This document shows, in pieces, positions 1-13,276 of a stretch of DNA of 64,000 nt. The stretch is taken from positions 3,867,338-3,931,337 of the forward strand of contig NC_011138.3 in the NCBI RefSeq assembly GCF_000020585.3, given 5' to 3'. The translations under genes were made by a program, and so were the position numbers. The stretch is from Alteromonas mediterranea DE (GTDB taxonomy: Bacteria > Pseudomonadota > Gammaproteobacteria > Enterobacterales > Alteromonadaceae). The stretch's first letter is position 1. Each line of letters begins with the position of its first letter. The notes beneath the pieces are model-generated. The model was given only the letters and a program-made list of their open reading frames with translations, made no database searches and was not told where the DNA came from.

Positions 1-107
1 CCCTGCCGTTGGCCAACAACGCCCTTGCCATTCGGATTATCTTCCCCTCAGTCAGGGTGATTCAGGTTTCTTTCAACCTGACGGGTTTGCCAGCTTCGCT
101 GGGCAAA
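1..107. other. Unassigned structured region past the tuf terminator
   Basis: No gene is recognisable here. The stretch holds several inverted repeats: a GTTTGCC/GGCAAAC stem with an AGC/GCT extension at about 86-109, a TCAGGTT/AACCTGA stem at about 62-81, and CCCT/AGGG pairing near 46-57. It begins directly after the U-tract of the tuf terminator, reading on the minus strand. Dense pairing without an ORF suggests a structured RNA or the 5' end of a group II intron, but the sequence is cut by the window edge. The expected next gene in this neighbourhood (tRNA-Trp or secE) is not visible. Confidence 0.3.
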
Positions 108-138
108 CAAAAAAGCGCACCTAAGTGCGCTTTTTTTG
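108..138 (-). terminator. Intrinsic terminator of tuf
   Basis: A stem of AGCGCAC with GTGCGCT (114-120 and 125-131) and a 4-base loop is flanked by A and T runs on both sides. It could therefore stop transcription from either strand. It lies about 20 bases after the tuf stop codon on the minus strand. Confidence 0.85.
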
Positions 139-159
139 GCTTATGTTGCTAAGTCTAGA

Positions 160-1344
160 TTAGTCTAGGATCTTAGATACAACACCAGCACCTACTGTAC
201 GACCACCTTCACGGATTGCGAAACGAAGACCTTCTTCCATCGCGATCGGAGCAATTAGCTCAACTTTAAATTTAAGGTTGTCACCAGGCATTACCATTTC
301 TACGCCTTCTGGAAGCTCTACAGCACCAGTTACGTCAGTTGTACGGAAGTAGAACTGTGGACGGTAGCCTTTGAAGAATGGAGTATGACGACCACCTTCA
401 TCTTTAGACAGTACGTATACTTCTGCTTCGAAGTTAACGTGTGGAGTGATTGAACCAGGCTTAGCTAGTACTTGACCACGTTCAACTTCATCACGCTTAG
501 TACCACGTAGAAGAACACCAACGTTCTCACCTGCACGGCCTTCGTCAAGAAGCTTACGGAACATCTCAACACCAGTACAAGTAGTCTTAGTCGTATCTTT
601 GATACCTACGATTTCTACTTCTTCACCAACCTTGATGATACCTTGCTCAACACGACCCGTTACAACAGTACCACGGCCTGAGATTGAGAATACATCTTCA
701 ATTGGAAGGATGAACGGCTTGTCGATTGCACGCTCTGGCTCTGGGATGTATGAATCAAGCGCTTCACCAAGCTCGATGATTTTCTTTTCCCACTCTGCGT
801 CGCCTTCAAGCGCTTTAAGAGCTGAACCTTGGATAACTGGTAGGTCATCACCTGGGAATTCGTATTCGTTAAGAAGTTCACGAACTTCCATTTCTACTAG
901 CTCTAGAAGCTCTTCATCATCAACCATGTCACATTTGTTCATGAATACGATGATGTAAGGGATACCAACCTGACGACCAAGTAGGATGTGCTCACGAGTC
1001 TGTGGCATAGGGCCATCAGTCGCAGCTACTACTAGGATACCACCGTCCATCTGAGCAGCACCAGTGATCATGTTTTTAACGTAATCAGCGTGTCCTGGGC
1101 AGTCTACGTGTGCGTAGTGACGAGTAGGCGTGTCATATTCTACGTGTGAAGTAGAAATGGTGATACCACGAGCTTTCTCTTCAGGCGCGTTATCGATTTG
1201 ATCGAAAGCCTGAGCAGAACCGCCGTAAGTTTTAGAAAGAACTGTAGTGATAGCTGCAGTTAGGGTAGTTTTACCGTGGTCAACGTGGCCGATTGTACCC
1301 ACGTTTACGTGGGGTTTCGTACGTTCAAACTTTTCTTTTGCCAT
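160..1344 (-). CDS. tuf: Elongation factor Tu
   Basis: EF-Tu carries aminoacyl-tRNA to the ribosomal A site as a GTP complex. The 394-residue protein has the full family length. The G1 loop GHVDHGKT is at residues 19-26, followed by the DCPGH G3 motif near residue 81 and the NKCD G4 motif near 136. The second and third beta-barrel domains are complete. The gene follows tRNA-Thr, Tyr, Gly and Thr on the same strand, the classic tufB arrangement of gammaproteobacteria, and is probably cotranscribed with them from the strong promoter at about 1791-1819. It ends in an intrinsic terminator. Confidence 0.98.
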   Translation of the reverse strand: MAKEKFERTKPHVNVGTIGHVDHGKTTLTAAITTVLSKTYGGSAQAFDQIDNAPEEKARGITISTSHVEYDTPTRHYAHVDCPGHADYVKNMITGAAQMDGGILVVAATDGPMPQTREHILLGRQVGIPYIIVFMNKCDMVDDEELLELVEMEVRELLNEYEFPGDDLPVIQGSALKALEGDAEWEKKIIELGEALDSYIPEPERAIDKPFILPIEDVFSISGRGTVVTGRVEQGIIKVGEEVEIVGIKDTTKTTCTGVEMFRKLLDEGRAGENVGVLLRGTKRDEVERGQVLAKPGSITPHVNFEAEVYVLSKDEGGRHTPFFKGYRPQFYFRTTDVTGAVELPEGVEMVMPGDNLKFKVELIAPIAMEEGLRFAIREGGRTVGAGVVSKILD

Positions 1345-1411
1345 TTCTATTATCCCAGCAAAGTTACATTAAAAAATTTAGAAATTTTACATGAGCTGGG
1401 GAGAAATAAAC

Positions 1412-1487
1412 TGGTGCTGATAGGCAGATTTGAACTGCCGACCTCACCCTTACCAAGGGTGCGCTCTACCAACTGAGCTATATCAGC
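1412..1487 (-). tRNA. tRNA-Thr (GGT)
   Basis: The minus strand folds as a complete 76-nt cloverleaf with encoded CCA. The anticodon stem CACCC/GGGTG encloses a loop with anticodon GGT. It is the last tRNA before tuf in a four-tRNA cluster. Confidence 0.95.
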
Positions 1488-1494
1488 ACTGATT

Positions 1495-1569
<75 letters not shown>

Positions 1570-1602
1570 AATCCTAATTCTCTGGCCACCTCATAGAGAA
1601 AG

Positions 1603-1687
1603 TGGTGGAGGGGGCAGGATTCGAACCTGCGAAGGCTGAGCCGGCAGATTTACAGTCTGCTCCCGTTGACCGCTTGGGTACCCCTCC
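1603..1687 (-). tRNA. tRNA-Tyr (GTA)
   Basis: An 85-nt tRNA with a long variable arm lies on the minus strand. The acceptor is GGAGGGG, the anticodon stem GCAGA/TCTGC holds anticodon GTA, and CCA is encoded. The long variable arm fits bacterial tRNA-Tyr. Confidence 0.95.
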
Positions 1688-1694
1688 AGATTGA

Positions 1695-1770
<76 letters not shown>

Positions 1771-1790
1771 ACTACATCAAGTGGGTGCGC

Positions 1791-1819
1791 ATTCTAGAGT
1801 ATTGTTTAACTCTGTGCAA
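1791..1819 (-). promoter_or_regulatory. Promoter of the tRNA-tuf operon
   Basis: On the minus strand a -35 box TTGCAC (1814-1819) and a -10 box TAGAAT (1791-1796) are separated by exactly 17 bases. They are followed by a GC-rich GCGCACCC discriminator, which is typical of stringently controlled stable-RNA promoters. The first tRNA starts about 20 bases downstream. Confidence 0.8.
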
Positions 1820-1879
1820 GTGTCTTTTTGAAAATTTTTCAATTTTCTTTTTTGACCATTTTTTCAACTAATCAAAAAC

Positions 1880-2638
1880 TTACGCCGGCGTTCCCTTTAA
1901 AAGTTCACTTCGAGCGTAGCGGGCAAGACCCTGCATCACCAAATGAGCGAGGCGCATGTTATCAGCAGATTTTAAGAATGCAAACACTTTTTTGTCTCCA
2001 CCCCCTAAAATAATGTCAAAATCGGTTTGTTTGCTTGATATGTAATCAATCGCGCTCAAATAAACACCATATAGGGCGGCATGACACCCTGTTGCCACAC
2101 AATCTTCTGTGTCTGTCCCAACCCCAAAGGTGGTTGGAATTTCATCATTTGCGAACACTTTTTTAGTTGAAGCGACCAATGCATTACGCATTACTTGAAA
2201 ACCAGGTACGATCCAACCGCCTAAATGTTGACCATCTACCACAAAATCAACCGTTATTGCCGTACCCACATCCATAACAAAAAATGCTTTTTTTGATTTT
2301 TCTGCAGCGCAGACCATGGCAAGCCATCGATCAACGCCCATTTTTTGAACATTGTCGTAACTATTTTTTATGCCGAAGGCTTCTTTTTCTGTGTGCTTTT
2401 CTACAAAGGTAATATTTCGTTCATTGCACATGGTGAATATTTCATCAACCAGCTCCTGGTTTCTCACAGAAGCTATATATAAATGAGAAATATTTTTCTG
2501 AGAATCGATAAAAGAGAAAAGAGAATTGGCATCTTCGCATGCATTAGGCTCTTCTTCTGCATGACAAAGCAGTGAATATTTTATTCGGGTGTTACCGATA
2601 TCCACTAATATGACGTGGTTTTCTTCAATGTTATTCAT
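1880..2638 (-). CDS. coaX: Type III pantothenate kinase
   Basis: CoaX phosphorylates pantothenate in the first step of coenzyme A synthesis. The 252-residue protein shows the ASKHA-fold phosphate motif DIGNTRIK at residues 13-20, a GVDRW segment, and DVGTAITVDF around residues 122-131 followed by GGWIVPG. This matches the type III family in length and motif order. It lies between birA and the tRNA-tuf unit, the position held by the unrelated type I kinase gene coaA in E. coli. A gap of about 136 bases separates it from birA, so it may have its own promoter or be read through from murB-birA. Confidence 0.93.
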   Translation of the reverse strand: MNNIEENHVILVDIGNTRIKYSLLCHAEEEPNACEDANSLFSFIDSQKNISHLYIASVRNQELVDEIFTMCNERNITFVEKHTEKEAFGIKNSYDNVQKMGVDRWLAMVCAAEKSKKAFFVMDVGTAITVDFVVDGQHLGGWIVPGFQVMRNALVASTKKVFANDEIPTTFGVGTDTEDCVATGCHAALYGVYLSAIDYISSKQTDFDIILGGGDKKVFAFLKSADNMRLAHLVMQGLARYARSELLKGTPA

Positions 2639-2774
2639 ATTTTTGGTTTCATTCGCAATGTAATGAGTAAAACGAACGGAAAGAATTCTATTTAAAAATC
2701 ACAAAGATGAACTACGAAGTACTTTTATTATAAAAATGGCCAAAATCTTCGTAGCCCAGATATAAAATAAAACG

Positions 2775-3761
2775 TTAATTGCCTCTAAGGCTAACTTCGC
2801 CACCATGGAATCGCGTAATACCGTCTTGTGTTTCAACAAGTAGTGCGCCGCTGGCGTCCACTCCCCTGTCAATTCCAGAAAATCGCTTCTCGCCCATCTG
2901 CAAAACAATACGTTTATCGGCGTATAGGTCTAACGCTTCCCAATACGCAGTGAAAGGACCAAACCCTTGCTGGGTAAATTTCGGTAAATAAGACCAAAGC
3001 GACTTAATTATTTCTGCCGCTAAGGCGTTTCTATCAGGAATAGTACCTAGGTAAGAGGCTAGATCGCTATGAGGCTGCCCTACATCATACTGATTATCAG
3101 GTACACATACATTTAAACCAATACCGATAACACTGTGCGCCGTTGCGCCAATCTGGCCTTCTACTTCAATTAATACACCGGCAAGCTTTTTGCCTTGTAG
3201 ATAAATATCGTTCGGCCATTTCAATTCGGCATCTTCAACACCAAATTCTTTTAATGCATCGCAAACGGCTAACCCCACTAGCAAAGAAAGACCCGCCATG
3301 CTTTGGTAACCATCAGGGAAAGACCAGTACATAGAGAAAGTTAGACTACCACCAACAGGGGCTAACCAAGAACGGCCGTGGCGACCGCGCCCATCGGTTT
3401 GAATTTCGGCGAAGACGACATCGCCGTTTTCAAGATCTTCCCGTTTACTCGCAATACGTTTTTTCATTTCCGTATTGGTAGAGGGCAATACGGACTCCAC
3501 ATCGATGACCGCGCGTTTTGTATTGCCTAAATGTCGTTTAATACTGTCAGCACTTAACAATGGGAACCCTCGTTCTAATCGGTAGCCTTTACCTTTCACT
3601 TTAAATACATCCAACCCCCAATCGGCAAGCTGGGAAATGTGGCCCGCTACCGCGGTTCTTGATAAACCGACCTGCTGAGCAATGGTTTCACCTGAGTGAA
3701 AATGGCCGTCAGACAACAAAGCGAGTATATGTTTTCTTATAGCTTTTGATGCTTGTCTCAT
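2775..3761 (-). CDS. birA: Bifunctional biotin-protein ligase / biotin operon repressor
   Basis: BirA activates biotin as biotinyl-AMP, transfers it to the biotin carrier protein of acetyl-CoA carboxylase, and represses biotin genes. The 328 residues comprise an N-terminal winged-helix DNA-binding domain (about 1-60), the ligase core with GRGRHGRSW at 124-132 and KWPND at 181-185, and a C-terminal SH3-like domain. The presence of the helix-turn-helix makes this the bifunctional class. The start overlaps the murB stop by four bases (ATGA), so the two are translationally coupled. Confidence 0.95.
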   Translation of the reverse strand: MRQASKAIRKHILALLSDGHFHSGETIAQQVGLSRTAVAGHISQLADWGLDVFKVKGKGYRLERGFPLLSADSIKRHLGNTKRAVIDVESVLPSTNTEMKKRIASKREDLENGDVVFAEIQTDGRGRHGRSWLAPVGGSLTFSMYWSFPDGYQSMAGLSLLVGLAVCDALKEFGVEDAELKWPNDIYLQGKKLAGVLIEVEGQIGATAHSVIGIGLNVCVPDNQYDVGQPHSDLASYLGTIPDRNALAAEIIKSLWSYLPKFTQQGFGPFTAYWEALDLYADKRIVLQMGEKRFSGIDRGVDASGALLVETQDGITRFHGGEVSLRGN

Positions 3762-4840
3762 AGCGAAATAAGTCCTTTGCTTCCTAATAAGCGCACTTCT
3801 GGTTCGAGCGTAACGCCAAACTTATCATGTACGCTTGCTATGATATTTTTTGCCATGGTAATTAAATCTTCTCCGGTGGCACCACCTAAGTTAGTTAGTA
3901 CCAATGGCTGTGTAGGGTGGCAGCGTACTTTATTTAACGTCTTGCCTTTAAATCCTGCTTGGTCGATAAGCCACGCTGCAGGGATTTTTATCAATTCTTC
4001 GTTTTTCTTAGTGTTATCTTGCTGTTTTAGGGTAACGCCTAAATCACTCGTTTCAGTTGGCGGCGTTACCTTATCAGTTATAACAAAGTGCGGGACAACG
4101 TCGTAATCTTTTTGAATACTGTGAAATACCGACGTCGGTACTACGGGGTTCTTGAAGAAACTTCCTGCATTACCTAAAACGTTTGGGTCGGGCAACTTGC
4201 TCTTTCTTATCTCTATTACCTTACTATACACCTTTTCAGGCGTAGGCTCGGAAAGTGCGGCCAATTCGCCGTAGCTAGTTTCAAGTTCATAGTCTTTCGG
4301 AAGCTTAAAATTAACATGGGTAATAAGCACTTTATTGGCTAATGCATGTTTAAACACACTATCTCTGTAGCCAAACTGGCAATCTTCTTTGTTAAGCAGA
4401 ACTTGCTCACCCGTTTCTAATAATACACATTCTACTTTATCAATGAGGGCATTAACCTCTCGCCCGTAAGCACCGATGTTCTGAATAGGACATGCCCCTA
4501 CTGAGCCTGGTATCAGTGCTAAGTTTTCGAATCCATACCACTTTTCTTCCATACAAAGCGTTACAAACTCATGCCAGTTTTCGCCTGCGCCTACCCTTAG
4601 ATAATGGTGACTTTCAGTATCGAAGTGACTAATACCCTTTATTTCATTAACCAGTACAGTACCGTCGAAGTCTTTTGTAAAAATAGAATTGCTTCCACCG
4701 CCTAATATGTAAACCGCGTTATCGGCGCTTTGTTTTATTGAGTTGTATAGGGATAAAAAAGAAGGGACGTCGACAAACGACTCAATAGAATTACACGATG
4801 CTGAAAGACCAAACGTGCTGTAACTTTGTAATGAAGGCAT
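3758..4840 (-). CDS. murB: UDP-N-acetylenolpyruvoylglucosamine reductase
   Basis: MurB reduces UDP-GlcNAc-enolpyruvate to UDP-MurNAc with NADPH and FAD, an early cytoplasmic step of peptidoglycan synthesis. The 360-residue protein has the FAD-binding GGGSN at 47-51, the PGSVGACPIQNIGAYG loop at 111-126, and the catalytic serine in GNAGSFFKNP at 223-232. The long form with the C-terminal extension matches the E. coli type I enzyme. It heads a murB-birA pair, with the downstream start overlapping its stop by four bases. Confidence 0.95.
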   Translation of the reverse strand: MPSLQSYSTFGLSASCNSIESFVDVPSFLSLYNSIKQSADNAVYILGGGSNSIFTKDFDGTVLVNEIKGISHFDTESHHYLRVGAGENWHEFVTLCMEEKWYGFENLALIPGSVGACPIQNIGAYGREVNALIDKVECVLLETGEQVLLNKEDCQFGYRDSVFKHALANKVLITHVNFKLPKDYELETSYGELAALSEPTPEKVYSKVIEIRKSKLPDPNVLGNAGSFFKNPVVPTSVFHSIQKDYDVVPHFVITDKVTPPTETSDLGVTLKQQDNTKKNEELIKIPAAWLIDQAGFKGKTLNKVRCHPTQPLVLTNLGGATGEDLITMAKNIIASVHDKFGVTLEPEVRLLGSKGLISL

Positions 4841-4932
4841 ATTATTTTACGAACCGCGAACAATCCGCTAATGGTAGGGTAACAAGGGCCCAAATAAAAG
4901 CGTAAAGACGCAATAATATTAGCGGTAGGGAA

Positions 4933-6510
4933 TTACTGCGCTTGTGCTTTATAACCTATACGAAACCCGCCCCAGTGTTTACCGTTCACATAAATAGGGG
5001 CTGATAAATCATGCATAACTTCTCCCGTATCTCGTTTATAGGTTTGAAGTAGAAACGTTGAGGTATTAGCACCACAGCGGCTTCCTGTCTTATCATCAAA
5101 TATCCGTTTTGTTCGGTTATTTGCAAGGTCAGTGTCATAATTACCCGTAAGCGGCTGACTGAACTTCTTATTATGGGTGGGGAAGTAGCCATTTTTATCA
5201 ACCGCGCCAGCATAAATTATGAAATCGTGCGCTGTTAGCAAAGGCTCTTGAATTTCGGGTAATATCTTATCGGTGAATTTATCGAAAGGTGTCGTGTGCT
5301 TTAACGGGTTAGTGTTTGTAATGGGCGTATAGTCGAAGCTAAATAATTGCGACTCGGCAATGTCGCCCGCTTTAATAGCCTGTTCGAATCGTTTACCTAT
5401 GGTTTTCGCTGTACTTATCGCAATATCTCTTACTTCGCTATTTCTGTCGTTTACGTCAAAACTTTCTAATAGCCTAAAAATATCTTCCGCTTGGCTGCTA
5501 AGAGATAAGGCTTGCGCTGAAACGTCAGAAAGATCGCGCTCCAAATTACCCGTAGTTTGATGAAGTTGTAGAATATTGGCGCTGATACCTGCGCTGTGCT
5601 CTGCATTATCCTCTACCATACCCTGCATTGCCTCCATAGAGTCCCGGGCTTTAGTAGATAACAAGCTTGAATGAGATATAGCCGCTTCACTCTCCTGTAG
5701 CTTAGCGTTCATATCGTCACTTGAACTAAGTACTTTATCCATAGTAGCTACCGCTTTTTGGCTACTGGTATTCATATCCTGAAGCAAAGTTTCAATTCCA
5801 GACGTTGCATCTGTCGTTTTCTTTGCGAGTTCCCTGACTTCGTCAGCAACTACAGCAAAACCACGGCCTTGTTCGCCAGCCCTAGCGGCTTCAATTGCTG
5901 CATTTAACGCGAGCATATTCGTTTGATCGGCCAACTGATTAATGGTGTTAGTGATTGTACTTATACCTTCAGCTTTGCTTTTTAAGGTAATGAGCGCGTC
6001 AGATGACGCATTGATATTTTTAACTAACTGCTGTTGTTGGTTTAACACTTCTTTTAGCGACGTACTTCCAAACTGTGTTTTCTCATCAGACTCATTCATA
6101 GATGAAGAGGCTGTTTTGGCTAATGCATCTAACTGACTAGACGACGACTCTAAATGTTGTAGCCTGCCGCTCATTTCACCAATATTAGCGACTTGTTCTT
6201 TAAAAGCGTTTGCTAGTTGCTCCAAAAAAAACGAAATAGAGGCACCGCCAATTGCGATATTGCTGGCGGCGTGACTGACCTTGGTTGCATCAGTTTGCGA
6301 CGACGGAGGTTGACTCGATGAAAGGCTGTCATCCCCTACTCCTTCAGAAAACGCATTCGTTTTTCCGCTGCCTAGCGTTTTATTAAAAATGAAAGACGCT
6401 AAAAGAATAGTAAAAAAGGTGACAGCAGTAGAAATCAGGACGCTCATGGTTAGAAACGACATCACTACATTTATCAGCCCTGCGACAACAGCTAACACCA
6501 AATAATTCAT
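4933..6510 (-). CDS. Methyl-accepting chemotaxis protein with C-terminal sensory domain
   Basis: This is a chemoreceptor-type protein of about 525 residues. Two closely spaced hydrophobic segments at the N-terminus (about residues 2-45) leave almost no periplasmic loop. A coiled-coil signalling region follows, with the conserved hairpin tip around residues 190-235 ([20 protein letters not shown]). After it, about 150 residues form a Cache/PAS-like module (conserved Fxxxx[26 protein letters not shown]) on the cytoplasmic side. Sensing therefore probably takes place inside the cell. I chose the ATG at 6510; an in-frame GTG nine bases upstream is possible. The gene separates the rRNA operon from murB. 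Confidence 0.88.
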   Translation of the reverse strand: MNYLVLAVVAGLINVVMSFLTMSVLISTAVTFFTILLASFIFNKTLGSGKTNAFSEGVGDDSLSSSQPPSSQTDATKVSHAASNIAIGGASISFFLEQLANAFKEQVANIGEMSGRLQHLESSSSQLDALAKTASSSMNESDEKTQFGSTSLKEVLNQQQQLVKNINASSDALITLKSKAEGISTITNTINQLADQTNMLALNAAIEAARAGEQGRGFAVVADEVRELAKKTTDATSGIETLLQDMNTSSQKAVATMDKVLSSSDDMNAKLQESEAAISHSSLLSTKARDSMEAMQGMVEDNAEHSAGISANILQLHQTTGNLERDLSDVSAQALSLSSQAEDIFRLLESFDVNDRNSEVRDIAISTAKTIGKRFEQAIKAGDIAESQLFSFDYTPITNTNPLKHTTPFDKFTDKILPEIQEPLLTAHDFIIYAGAVDKNGYFPTHNKKFSQPLTGNYDTDLANNRTKRIFDDKTGSRCGANTSTFLLQTYKRDTGEVMHDLSAPIYVNGKHWGGFRIGYKAQAQ

Positions 6511-6612
6511 CAAGCACACTTAACATTTTATTAACACAAGACAAATGTAGAGCGATCTTTGCTATTAATCTATAAGCGATTAGTAGTATAGAGAAAATGA
6601 AGAGGCAGAAAG

Positions 6613-6638
6613 CAAAAAACCCGCCGTTAGGCGGGTTT
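6613..6638 (-). terminator. rRNA operon terminator
   Basis: The 9-bp stem AAACCCGCC/GGCGGGTTT with a GTTA loop is followed by a T run on the minus strand, a few bases past the 5S rRNA 3' end. Confidence 0.9.
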
Positions 6639-6642
6639 GGGA

Positions 6643-6758
6643 CCTGGCAGTGTCCTACTCTCACATGGGGAAACCCCACACTACCATCGGCGCTAATACG
6701 TTTCACTTCTGAGTTCGGAATGGAATCAGGTGGTACCGTATCGCTATGGCTGCCACAC
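6643..6758 (-). rRNA. rrf: 5S ribosomal RNA
   Basis: The minus strand matches the gammaproteobacterial 5S pattern: a closing helix of TGGCAG with CTGCCA, the conserved CCGAACTCAGAAGTGAAAC segment, and CGATGGTAGTGTGGGG. The ends are placed by the terminal helix and may be off by one or two bases. Confidence 0.95.
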
Positions 6759-6883
6759 TGATAACAATTTGGGAAAGATAATATTAATTCAATCAGTGAG
6801 TAACTACTTTTTACTCTATCTTGCTTTTAGCTCGTCTTTGCTTACAACGCCAACTTCTCTTCGAAGCCTTTTAGGCGTTGTTG

Positions 6884-9771
<2,888 letters not shown>

Positions 9772-9907
9772 GCTAATCGGAAGAATTGCCTTGCTATCAA
9801 TCAATGTTGATAACAAGCAATTCAAGTCAAGTAGAGTAAAAAGTACGTCTTTCGACTTCTCAGTTACTCAATTTTGATTGATTACTATTAATATCAGCTT
9901 TCCAAAT

Positions 9908-9919
9908 TGTTAAAGAACT
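9908..9919 (-). promoter_or_regulatory. boxA antitermination site in the 16S-23S spacer
   Basis: The minus strand reads TTCTTTAACA, close to the boxA consensus TGCTCTTTAACA, about 140 bases before the 23S 5' end. Such sites bind NusB-S10 to prevent early termination of rRNA transcripts. Confidence 0.6.
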
Positions 9920-10117
9920 ATCGTGCAAAATCATGACGCTTTTTGTCATGACTTTTGCGCAAGGAGGACCTACATTACTCTTTAAAGTATCGTAAATGCT
10001 CCCTCAGGGTAAAAAAACCTAATCAATGCTTACTGAAACAGTAAATATTCATTAGGATTTCGGGTCCAACGTGACACGTTTCCACCTTTGTTACCTTCCT
10101 TTCTTAAAGCAAGGAAA

Positions 10118-10194
<77 letters not shown>

Positions 10195-10200
10195 ATTTTT

Positions 10201-10272
10201 CAAGCCGGTCGGCGTTGTGACCTCACCGCTCTTATTCGAGGGCAGGGCTGCAACCATCCGAGCTACAAGCCT
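10201..10272 (-). pseudogene. Degenerate tRNA-Ile-like copy in the rRNA spacer
   Basis: On the minus strand this 72-nt stretch starts with the same 13 bases as the neighbouring tRNA-Ile (AGGCTTGTAGCTC). It also keeps GGTGAGGTC after the anticodon arm and a GAATAA loop between CTC and GAG. The 3' end CGGCTTG no longer pairs with the 5' acceptor strand, and CCA is missing. It looks like a decayed duplicate of tRNA-Ile lying between tRNA-Ala and tRNA-Ile. Confidence 0.6.
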
Positions 10273-10311
10273 TCAGTAAACTTCGCTTATGCAAGCTCAG
10301 TGTCAAGTAGA

Positions 10312-10387
10312 TGGTGGAGCTAAGCAGGATCGAACTGCTGACCTCCTGAATGCAAATCAGGCGCTCTCCCAGCTGAGCTATAGCCCC
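10312..10387 (-). tRNA. tRNA-Ala (TGC)
   Basis: A 76-nt cloverleaf with encoded CCA; the anticodon stem CCTGA/TCAGG encloses TGC. It is the first tRNA after the 16S gene in the spacer. Confidence 0.95.
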
Positions 10388-10466
10388 ATAAACTTGTGTC
10401 GTTCTTCATTTTTAAACAAGACTATCTGTGTAGGCACTGCATCAAGTGCGTCTATCGACGTAATGG

Positions 10467-12005
<1,539 letters not shown>

Positions 12006-12275
12006 ACCGTCTATTTTTCATTCAAATGTGATAATTAGTAGACAATATGGACTAATTACTAATAGGATGGGTGTTCAGATCCTATAAAGTAGTCGTTCTT
12101 AAAGTAGTATTTGATCCTGCCGTTATTATATTGAAACTTGATGTTGAAGGTTGCGTAAAGGAATACGTATGAGAATGTATATAAGCGTAAACGGCCTACG
12201 CTTTGTATTCTTCATAAATGTATTAATACTGGTTGTGTCAAAAATTGACTACGCAATAATTATAAAGGTGGGTTT
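12006..12275. promoter_or_regulatory. rRNA leader and divergent promoter region
   Basis: This 270-base gap lies between the 16S gene and a divergent exported-protein gene. On the minus strand there is a TTGACA at about 12235-12240 and a TATAAT at 12125-12130. Neither has a convincing partner box at 16-18 bases, so the rRNA start site is not assigned. No ORF is supported. The downstream plus-strand gene has a ribosome-binding site AAGGTGGG just before its ATG. Confidence 0.4.
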
Positions 12276-13088
12276 ATGTTACGAACTCTTTCATTGCTTT
12301 CAGCGGCAATGCTAGCCTCACAGGTTAGTCATGTGGCAATGGCACAAGACGCTTCTTCAAACGAAGTCGCTCAGCCAACCACTTCAGTAAGCATAGAATC
12401 ATCCGCTGAAGCATCTAATCGCTTTCAAACAGCCTTTTTGCGACGCCAGGTCGATCAAACCATGTCTGTAGGACGTGCCATTAGCTCTATCGCTGGCCAT
12501 TATCCGCAAGAAATAGTCTCTATTGTCGATATCGCATTAGACACGTATCCAGATAAGTATCGAGAAATCGTCTTTGCTGCAATATCAGCACAACCTTCTT
12601 CTACCGAGGAAATTGTTCAGCTTGCAATAGAAAAAGAAGTCAGCAGCTGCCCCAACATTGTTCAGCTAGCTATTAAAGCAGAACCAACTTATGTCGATTT
12701 CGTTGTTCATGCAGCAGCGGTTTCAACCCCTGAAGAATTAGATGAGATAGTACGTGTTGCTGTTCTTACTCAACCTGATGCAGCAGACAGTATTGTTCAA
12801 ACACTCTCGCAGGAGCACCCGAACAAAATTGTTGAGATTATGACAAGCGCGCTTAATGCCGTTCCTTTCGTTGGAGAGTATGTGGTAGATGCATTATTAG
12901 CGGTCTTCCCTAACGAAGCGCAAATGGTAGTGGAAACAGCCGTAAGAGAATCATCTCATCAACGTGAACAGGTAATACGTATATTAAGCACCGCACAACA
13001 TGCGGGTGTTTCTCAAGATAAGTTAAAAGAATACGCGATGTCGGCAGGTTTATCAGAAGAAGACTTTAATAGTGCGGTTAGTAATTAG
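12276..13088 (+). CDS. Exported protein with about eleven 15-residue repeats
   Basis: I do not recognise a named family. Residues 1-23 form a signal peptide ending in AMA. From residue 67 to 231 the protein consists of units exactly 15 residues long. Their pattern is hydrophobic at positions 2 and 3 (usually IV), small or hydrophobic at 6, and proline at 11 in nine of eleven units, as in EIVRVAVLTQPDAAD. This predicts one short helix plus a turn per unit, an unusually compact solenoid. The single cysteine is near residue 125. The gene is transcribed alone, with a GGTGGG ribosome-binding site and its own terminator. The location should be periplasmic; the function is unknown. Confidence 0.8.
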   Translation: MLRTLSLLSAAMLASQVSHVAMAQDASSNEVAQPTTSVSIESSAEASNRFQTAFLRRQVDQTMSVGRAISSIAGHYPQEIVSIVDIALDTYPDKYREIVFAAISAQPSSTEEIVQLAIEKEVSSCPNIVQLAIKAEPTYVDFVVHAAAVSTPEELDEIVRVAVLTQPDAADSIVQTLSQEHPNKIVEIMTSALNAVPFVGEYVVDALLAVFPNEAQMVVETAVRESSHQREQVIRILSTAQHAGVSQDKLKEYAMSAGLSEEDFNSAVSN

Positions 13089-13118
13089 CCTTTATAGCGC
13101 TTTATCCATATAAACAAG

Positions 13119-13149
13119 CGGCGTACTGATAGTTCAATACGCCGTTTTT
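13119..13149 (+). terminator. Terminator after the repeat-protein gene
   Basis: The stem CGGCGTA/TACGCCG with a 12-base loop is followed by a T-rich run (TTTTTCTTTTT) on the plus strand, about 30 bases past the stop codon. Confidence 0.8.
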
Positions 13150-13276
13150 CTTTTTCGGCTTGTGTTGGTCTTGCAAACAACCGGTATTTATCACCTAAAA
13201 CCCTGTTCGCTTTCTCTCGCTTTTATCTCTCGTTATTCTCTGTAGCTGTTATCTCTAGACACTTGGCCGTTAACGC

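Noticed and set aside
599..958. Open frame antisense to tuf, 119 residues
   Set aside because: It is a shadow of the EF-Tu gene with serine-rich composition and no ribosome-binding site.
2699..2908. Minus-strand frame at the end of birA
   Set aside because: It overlaps the birA C-terminus in another frame and has no start signal.
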